In this document: positions 58,801 through 64,000 of the stretch, one piece after another
Layout: every line of letters begins with the position of its first letter
Position numbering within the stretch: the stretch's first letter is position 1
DNA from: Himantopus leucocephalus
Taxonomy: Eukaryota > Chordata > Aves > Charadriiformes > Recurvirostridae
DNA length: 64,000 bases
Direction: 5' to 3'
Assembly: GCA_003993805.1 (NCBI GenBank)
Contig: RSEF01000001.1
Coordinates: forward strand, 91,647,557-91,711,556
Notes under the pieces: generated by a model
Database searches by the model: none
What the model was told of the DNA's origin: nothing
The model's input: the letters and a program-made list of their open reading frames with translations, nothing else
Translations under genes and position numbers: made by a program

Positions 58801-61800
58801 AGTTTTAAAACTGAAATTACTTTTCTCCATATACTTTTATACCATACAGGTACTAAAAAGTACCTTGCAGTTAGTGACACAGCGATACTGTAATACTCCT
58901 GACATATGAAATTCTAATTCCCCATTCTCAGTTTCATACCTTGAGAATATTCTAGCACAGAATCCACAGATTCAGAGTTCTTAAATAATGAATTCTACTC
59001 ACTAACCAGTCAGGGAAAACTAGTACACTCTCCAAACGACATCAGTTCCTAAGCTAAGCAAAAGAGGTCTTCCCCTGCGCGCCTCTGCTATCTACACTGA
59101 AGACCTAAAGGACATTTACTTTGAAGTCTGCTTGCTATTTCCATTCTCAAAAATTAAGATTGGCATTAAGATGGTATAAATTCACATCTACAGAAACTTA
59201 TTTGTAGAAAGGTAGATGCTGAAACACAAGGTCAAGCAAGTAAGCCTTAATACCTAAACAGGTAAATATAACCAAAAAGATTTGCAATTAAGAAGCAGCT
59301 AACTCTCTTAACCAAGAACTTAAATTCCTTATGCATATTCATGATATAGATTTAAATTAACAATAAATTACATATCTTTCAAAAGATCATGTAACTTATG
59401 CAAATTTTTAATACACATCTCCTTAGTTACTTCCTCACTATTTAACTAGTTCAGTTGGTTTTTATAGTGTACATGCTAATTGGACGCTTAATTCTGTCCT
59501 AGGTTGCATAAAGTTGAGAAATTAAACAAGCCACAGATATTAATTTGCTTTGTTACGTAAAAATTAAAATAATACAAGCCCATCAAGGAATTATTTTACA
59601 AAAAGGTTATTTGTGTTCTCCTTACTGCACTGTAAGTATCATGGGCATCTACCACATGGACATCCTGAACATCTTTAATGCATCAGTCTTATCTATGCTA
59701 CATCTAATTTTTGCACGTGTAGAAGCTACAGAGTCTTGGAAATGGAATTTTGAATACAGAGGAATAACAAATACGAAAATTAAGAAAGGATAAAAAGTAA
59801 CACATATTTTCATTAATGATAAAAGAAATTAAACATATTTTTGCTGCATGCCTTCAAGATCTGCTCTGTTAAAAATCCTAAGACTGTTGGGTTTAGAAAT
59901 AATCTCACCTGCAAAAAAACTCCCACAAGTCTAGATTTTGTATTCTCTTAATTCTTTTAATTCGGTGGCTATCCATTGTTTTTCCAAAGAGACTAGAAAC
60001 TTCATTATATTCATTTGTTTTCTTTTGCAATGGAATAAGCTGGAAAAAAAGAGGTTAGTACGATTTCAATTCGGTCCATTATTTCATTATCACGTGCTTT
60101 TGACCAACTTGCATACCAAGTCTTACCTGATATGGCTCCTCAGTATTTACATTCTCCCAGTGTGAAGGCATAGGGATAGCCTCATTTTCACAGATGAAAC
60201 TTCAAACAAAAAAAGGTAAAAACACATCACATCAAAGACATGAGGCATTTTCTTCCTGTCAAGCTCGTGCTCCGAACAATAGAGCATGCAAAAAAACCCA
60301 ACTTATACAAAACTACTTAGGGTTTTAATTTAAACAAAGGCTGTTGTCAGCAGGTAAGGTCAAAGACAAGAGGTCTTATTTTGTATTCAAGTTCTGATTT
60401 AGCTTATCATAAATAAACCACAGTAATGAACAGTTTCAATACACCAGCTACCAAAAAAAAGGTAAGATAGCAAGATAAATCAGAAGAGATGGTCAGAAAG
60501 GTCCACAACATCAGGAGAGCAACACTAATTTAGAAATGTGAGAGTGTGGATATAGCCTGAACATTCCAAACTATCATGAATTACAATTAGCCTAAGCCTC
60601 TGGAAACTGAGCCCTCATTTGAAGTATTTAAAAGCATCATGTTAGAAATACACACTTGAAAATTACAGTTGACTTTATTTTTTAAAAAAACAAAACCTCA
60701 AAAAAAGTGTTTTAGGCATATAAACCACATGCATAGCAGCTTTTAAGCCTAAAAACCAACCTAGAAGCAATCTCCTGAAAGTAAAGAATGATGTCATCAC
60801 ATGGAGAGTACTGAATGCAATTATTCAAGAAACAAAAAACCAAAAGTGAATTGCCACATTATTGCATGCACTCTTCAGCAAATATCCATTGAAAAAATAG
60901 TTGACACTTCAATAAAAGAGAGTCCTTCTTGAATATCAGTGTGAAGAGATTGCTACTACATTTCTTATTACACATGCCAAATTTCTTTTTGAAAGTATAA
61001 TCAGACTACAATTCAGAACTAAAATTATTTCTAAGTAACTATTTAGGGAAAAACCTCCACATATTCCATACAGTCAATTTTACCTGTGGTAGTATCACTG
61101 CATAGATCACTTTATTATTTAGTGAGTATCAGATTTATGTCAGCACAGCTTTACTTCTAATGACTGATCAAATGGTAAGAAACTTACAATCTAAAGCAAT
61201 TAGACTCATAAAACAATCTGCAACTGTTTTGATGAAGTTTCTTGTAATTTTAATTCATTTTAGAGTATATGATTAAAACATACAGGCAAGAAAATATAAC
61301 TCAATCTTTTTTGCTGTTACAATAATACTTCTAAATAATTTATGAAGTCATTATTACAATGGAACAAACTACCCCATTTTGCTTCTCTAATGGCTAAAGT
61401 CAGGCACAGCTTTAAGAACCTTGCCAAAGTATTCGGTATACCTTGCCCCTCCCAGTACAATTTCCTTACTTTCTCAGAAAAAGATAAAAAACTAAGAATT
61501 CTTGTGTCACTCGTCTCCTCTGAAATGTCTTCCTTCCTCACCTGACTAGATCCCCCTCCTTGGTTCATCCCTCAAATTGTTTGATGCAAAAAGTCAATAA
61601 CTATAAACAATAAATATAAAGCATATTTTTGTTTCTTTTTACTTAGAAGAATCAGGAATAAAATAAAAATAAGGAGTCTTCCTTTTATTTCCTTACCTGA
61701 AAGCACTGATAGAAAAAGGAGCTCGCTTTATTGGACGTTGCTTAAGGGTAGTTAGGTTGGTTTGTTTCATCACTGAGCATAAAACAAGAGTTAGGATGAA

Positions 61801-63258
61801 AGTTTCTGGAATTCATCTATAGCATACGAAACATTTAAGTGTCATTTTTTAAAATAACGTTACCACACTCAGAGTTGCCTGACAGGAACTCCTATTTCAG
61901 CAATTAACAAATCAGCATTTTCTATATTTCTAAATACTGGCCTCAGAATCATTGTCATTTATTTGAGTTGGCAAAGTGCACAAATATTACACAAACAAAA
62001 CATTTATTGTTAAAATACCCATCAAACATACAGCCCCACTAAATCACTGGCAGAACTTCCACTGACTTTAATACAATTAGGATGACAAAGCATATTACTG
62101 TTATCATTAACGCAAGACATCATGACCTAGCATAAAAAACATTGTTTAGCATTTGCATTTAGTGTTTTTATTCCGGATGCAAACCAAAGGTTTTTTTTAA
62201 ACAGACATTCAACCCAAGTAAACATAAAACTCCTGGTATCGTTACATACTACTTTACTCCCAGTAGGTTGCTGTTTTACCCAGTCCTCACTTGTTGTGAT
62301 TGAAATACTATTATTTTATTTGATTTGGAAGAGGTTTCTATTTAAGCATATAGCTGTTTTGTAATTTAATCAGAAAATTAAAAAAAATCTATGGATGCAA
62401 AAGGTAAAAAAAAAAAAAAAGAGAGTAAGAGAAAAAAGAAGTCATAATCCTTTTGCCTATCTCCTTGTTATCCTGACAACAGAATTGGCTTCAACTACCT
62501 GCTGAATTATAAAAACACTTTGATGCCAGTATTTTGCAGAAAGCTTCCTTCATATCAATGTTTCTTAGACAGACTCTGATGGAAAGAGATTTTTCAAGCT
62601 TTCAAGCAGTTGCACATGAAAGAAAAAAGGTTCAAACTTCCAAGTCCCATAGATGCATGCTACATACCACCTAGAGCTGAGGTAAGTGGCAGAAACATGG
62701 AGTGCTACTAAACAAGACATGCTACTTTATTAATAAACTACACTAGAAAATGTAATAGGACAGCTGCTTCTAAAAACTCCTACGTACTTTCCAATGAAGA
62801 AGACATTTCCAATCACAAGTTTTTATACTACATACGAGAACAATAATTTGCTGAATGAAGTGGTGTATCTGGCACCTTCTATTATTTAAATTTACTCTAT
62901 GAAAAGATACATACCTGAAAAGTCTAGCATGTAGTTAAATTTTGCAGTAGTAAAAGAAACAGAACCATGTGGGTTTGTTCGGAAGCTCTTTTCAATATCT
63001 TCACTGCTAACAGAGCAATGATTGTTTGAATCAGTCTTCAAAATAAATGAAAAAGCACATTTAGACAAATTCAGCACTAGGCAGTTTGATGTATGGAATC
63101 CATCATAGGCAATATAACTTCATATTTACCTGAAACATATGCCATTTACCACACTCAGCCAAATAAAACCAGCCCCACTGGGTATCAGAGGTATCCATGT
63201 CTTCAACTGAACTTTCCATCTTTGGAAAAAAATCTTCTGATGTTCTTTGAAGCATTTC
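55548..63258 (-). CDS. PARP11: PARP11, complete coding region (seven exons)
   Basis: Exons 63130-63258, 62915-63035, 61697-61772, 60127-60199, 59909-60039, 56315-56466 and 55548-55861 join in phase to 330 residues plus TAA. The product is a mono-ADP-ribosyltransferase linked to the nuclear envelope and nuclear pores. Residues about 20-105 form a WWE domain (WGWFYLAECGKWHMF at 27-41). The rest is the catalytic fold, with NAD-binding FHGTS (H197) and GKGTYFARDASYSS (Y229). In this subgroup the third catalytic residue, Glu in PARP1, is hydrophobic (H-Y-I), which limits activity to single ADP-ribose; the tail NQIYPEYLIEFC fits. The start is the ATG at 63253-63255. It aligns with the human N-terminus and follows an acceptor and one GAA triplet. 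The 5' UTR exon and promoter lie beyond the window. Confidence 0.95.
56315..56466 (-). CDS. PARP11: PARP11 exon 6 (coding), NAD-binding histidine
   Basis: 152 bp, acceptor TCTCTGTAG, donor GTAAGT. It encodes KKAQLKKKRGVPTINEQMLF, then HGTSNEFVEAICIHNFDWRI and GMHAAVYGK. The histidine of HGTS contacts NAD. Confidence 0.95.
56467..59908 (-). other. PARP11 intron, 3442 bp
   Basis: Bounded by GTGAGA and TGTAG on minus. No repeat, RNA or extra exon was recognised. Confidence 0.75.
59909..60039 (-). CDS. PARP11: PARP11 exon 5 (coding), catalytic domain start
   Basis: 131 bp, acceptor TTTTTTTCCAG, donor GTGAGA. It encodes LIPLQKKTNEYNEVSSLFGK, then a basic helix RIKRIKRIQNLDLWEFFC. The intron to the previous exon is only 87 bp. 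Confidence 0.94.
60127..60199 (-). CDS. PARP11: PARP11 exon 4 (coding), linker
   Basis: 73 bp, acceptor TTTGAAG, donor GTAAGA. It encodes FICENEAIPMPSHWENVNTE and then EPYQ, the linker into the catalytic domain, ending in phase 0. Confidence 0.94.
60200..61696 (-). other. PARP11 intron, 1497 bp
   Basis: AT-rich, bounded by GTAAGG and GAAG on minus. No repeat, RNA or extra exon was recognised. Confidence 0.75.
61697..61772 (-). CDS. PARP11: PARP11 exon 3 (coding), end of WWE
   Basis: 76 bp, acceptor ATGCTCAG, donor GTAAGG. It encodes MKQTNLTTLKQRPIKRAPFS and then ISAF, with split codons at both ends. Confidence 0.94.
61773..62914 (-). other. PARP11 intron, 1142 bp
   Basis: AT-rich, with an A-run near 62406-62420. 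Nothing else is recognised. Confidence 0.75.
62915..63035 (-). CDS. PARP11: PARP11 exon 2 (coding), WWE
   Basis: 121 bp, acceptor TTTTGAAG, donor GTATGT. It encodes TDSNNHCSVSSEDIEKSFRT, then NPHGSVSFTTAKFNYMLDFS, and leaves one base. It is separated from the previous exon by an intron of only 94 bp. Confidence 0.94.
63130..63258 (-). CDS. PARP11: PARP11 first coding exon, WWE start
   Basis: 129 bp after acceptor GTCAATGTTTCAG. The ATG at 63253-63255 gives MLQRTSEDFFPKMESSVEDM, then DTSDTQWGWFYLAECGKWHM and FQ. The first three bases (63256-63258) are taken as 5' UTR. Donor is GTAAAT. Confidence 0.93.
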
Positions 63259-64000
63259 CTGAAACATTGACAAAAAAAAGTTTTAATACGATTTGCAAAA
63301 ATGCATTATTTGAGAAATTCATAAAAAAGCAAAGTTAACTGAATTTGCAATGCTTAAAAAAACCCCAAACCCTGGCAGGCGGAGCGCAGATTTGTTTCCT
63401 CTTTTTCAGAGAAAAATTCTCAATTTGCTACTTATCCAGTATTATCCTTTAAGTTAGTTAAACATTTTCAAAACTCTCTCAAATGTCTTTAAGTGTGCCA
63501 GTAAAGGCAAGAGCTACAGGCTTTATCAGACCAAACAGAGGTGCAAAATTTCATACTGATAGTCAGACAAGCAAGGTCATTCTTATATACACCAGGCTCC
63601 GAGTTAGATACCACTCAGGAACTAGGTGCTGGGGTTACATCTGATAGCTTGATGAAAACATCTACTAGGTACTCACCAACAGTGAACAAATCAGACTGGG
63701 TACCAGAAGTTGTTATGAAAAAGAATTAAAAAGCTAAGACAAAGAATATAATTATTTAACTGTGCAAGTCCACACTGCATTATTCTTCAACACTGCATGA
63801 ATGTTTCCCCTCTAATGCACCCACTTAAAATTGGTACAGTAAAATTACTGGTACTCTGTACTTGTAATTGCAGAGAAGGTTCACACCAAAAGCCAGAGTG
63901 GCTTCCACACAAGCAGTGACAACTATAGTTAGGGTTCTGCAGGAGGAAGAAAAAGGACTGAGGAAAGAATATAGCAGAGGTCTACAAAATCATGACAACA
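63259..64000 (-). other. PARP11 upstream intron (5' side)
   Basis: The acceptor tract of the first coding exon is at the left end. No 5' UTR exon or CpG-rich promoter is visible before the window ends. Confidence 0.6.

Overview
The window is AT-rich vertebrate DNA with short exons, long introns, several CR1 LINE fragments and solo LTRs of avian endogenous retroviruses. Together with the gene order this points to a bird. The genes are the tail of PRMT8 (+), the Rab-coding half of CRACR2A (-) and PARP11 (-). From established knowledge this is the same order and orientation as human 12p13.32 (PRMT8, CRACR2A, PARP11), so the locus is a conserved syntenic block. I see no bacterial-type operon, CRISPR array, tRNA or rRNA.

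Layout: 1-9092 holds the last three coding exons of PRMT8 (2805-2955, 7008-7129, 9009-9092) and their introns, followed by a probable 3' UTR. From about 11.1 to 28.2 kb is the convergent gap between PRMT8 and CRACR2A. It carries CR1 fragments (13.4, 16.0, 20.2 and 26.4 kb), two LTRs with clear TG...CA ends (17137-17896 and 21648-22419, the second with an exact 5-bp target duplication), a 9-bp minisatellite and a third LTR-like block with a broken poly-G run. From 28188 to 40628 on the minus strand, six exons encode an intact Rab GTPase with all guanine-binding motifs and a C-terminal double cysteine. From 40.6 to 55.5 kb I recognise no EF-hand exon and only one weak coiled-coil exon candidate, where the rest of CRACR2A should lie. 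That stretch holds a CR1 cluster with a 100-N gap and an LTR-like block with a repeated 10-bp motif. From 55548 to 63258 (-) seven exons give a complete 330-residue PARP11 reading frame.

The three genes do not form a pathway. PRMT8 is a membrane-bound arginine methyltransferase, CRACR2A a large Rab GTPase linked to calcium signalling, and PARP11 a mono-ADP-ribosyltransferase. They sit together by ancestry. All exon edges were set by hand from splice consensus, reading phase and remembered family sequence; no alignment or transcript was available. I found no convincing new biological system. The most useful leads are the apparently Rab-only CRACR2A, a solo LTR 13 bp from a splice donor, and several assembly defects.
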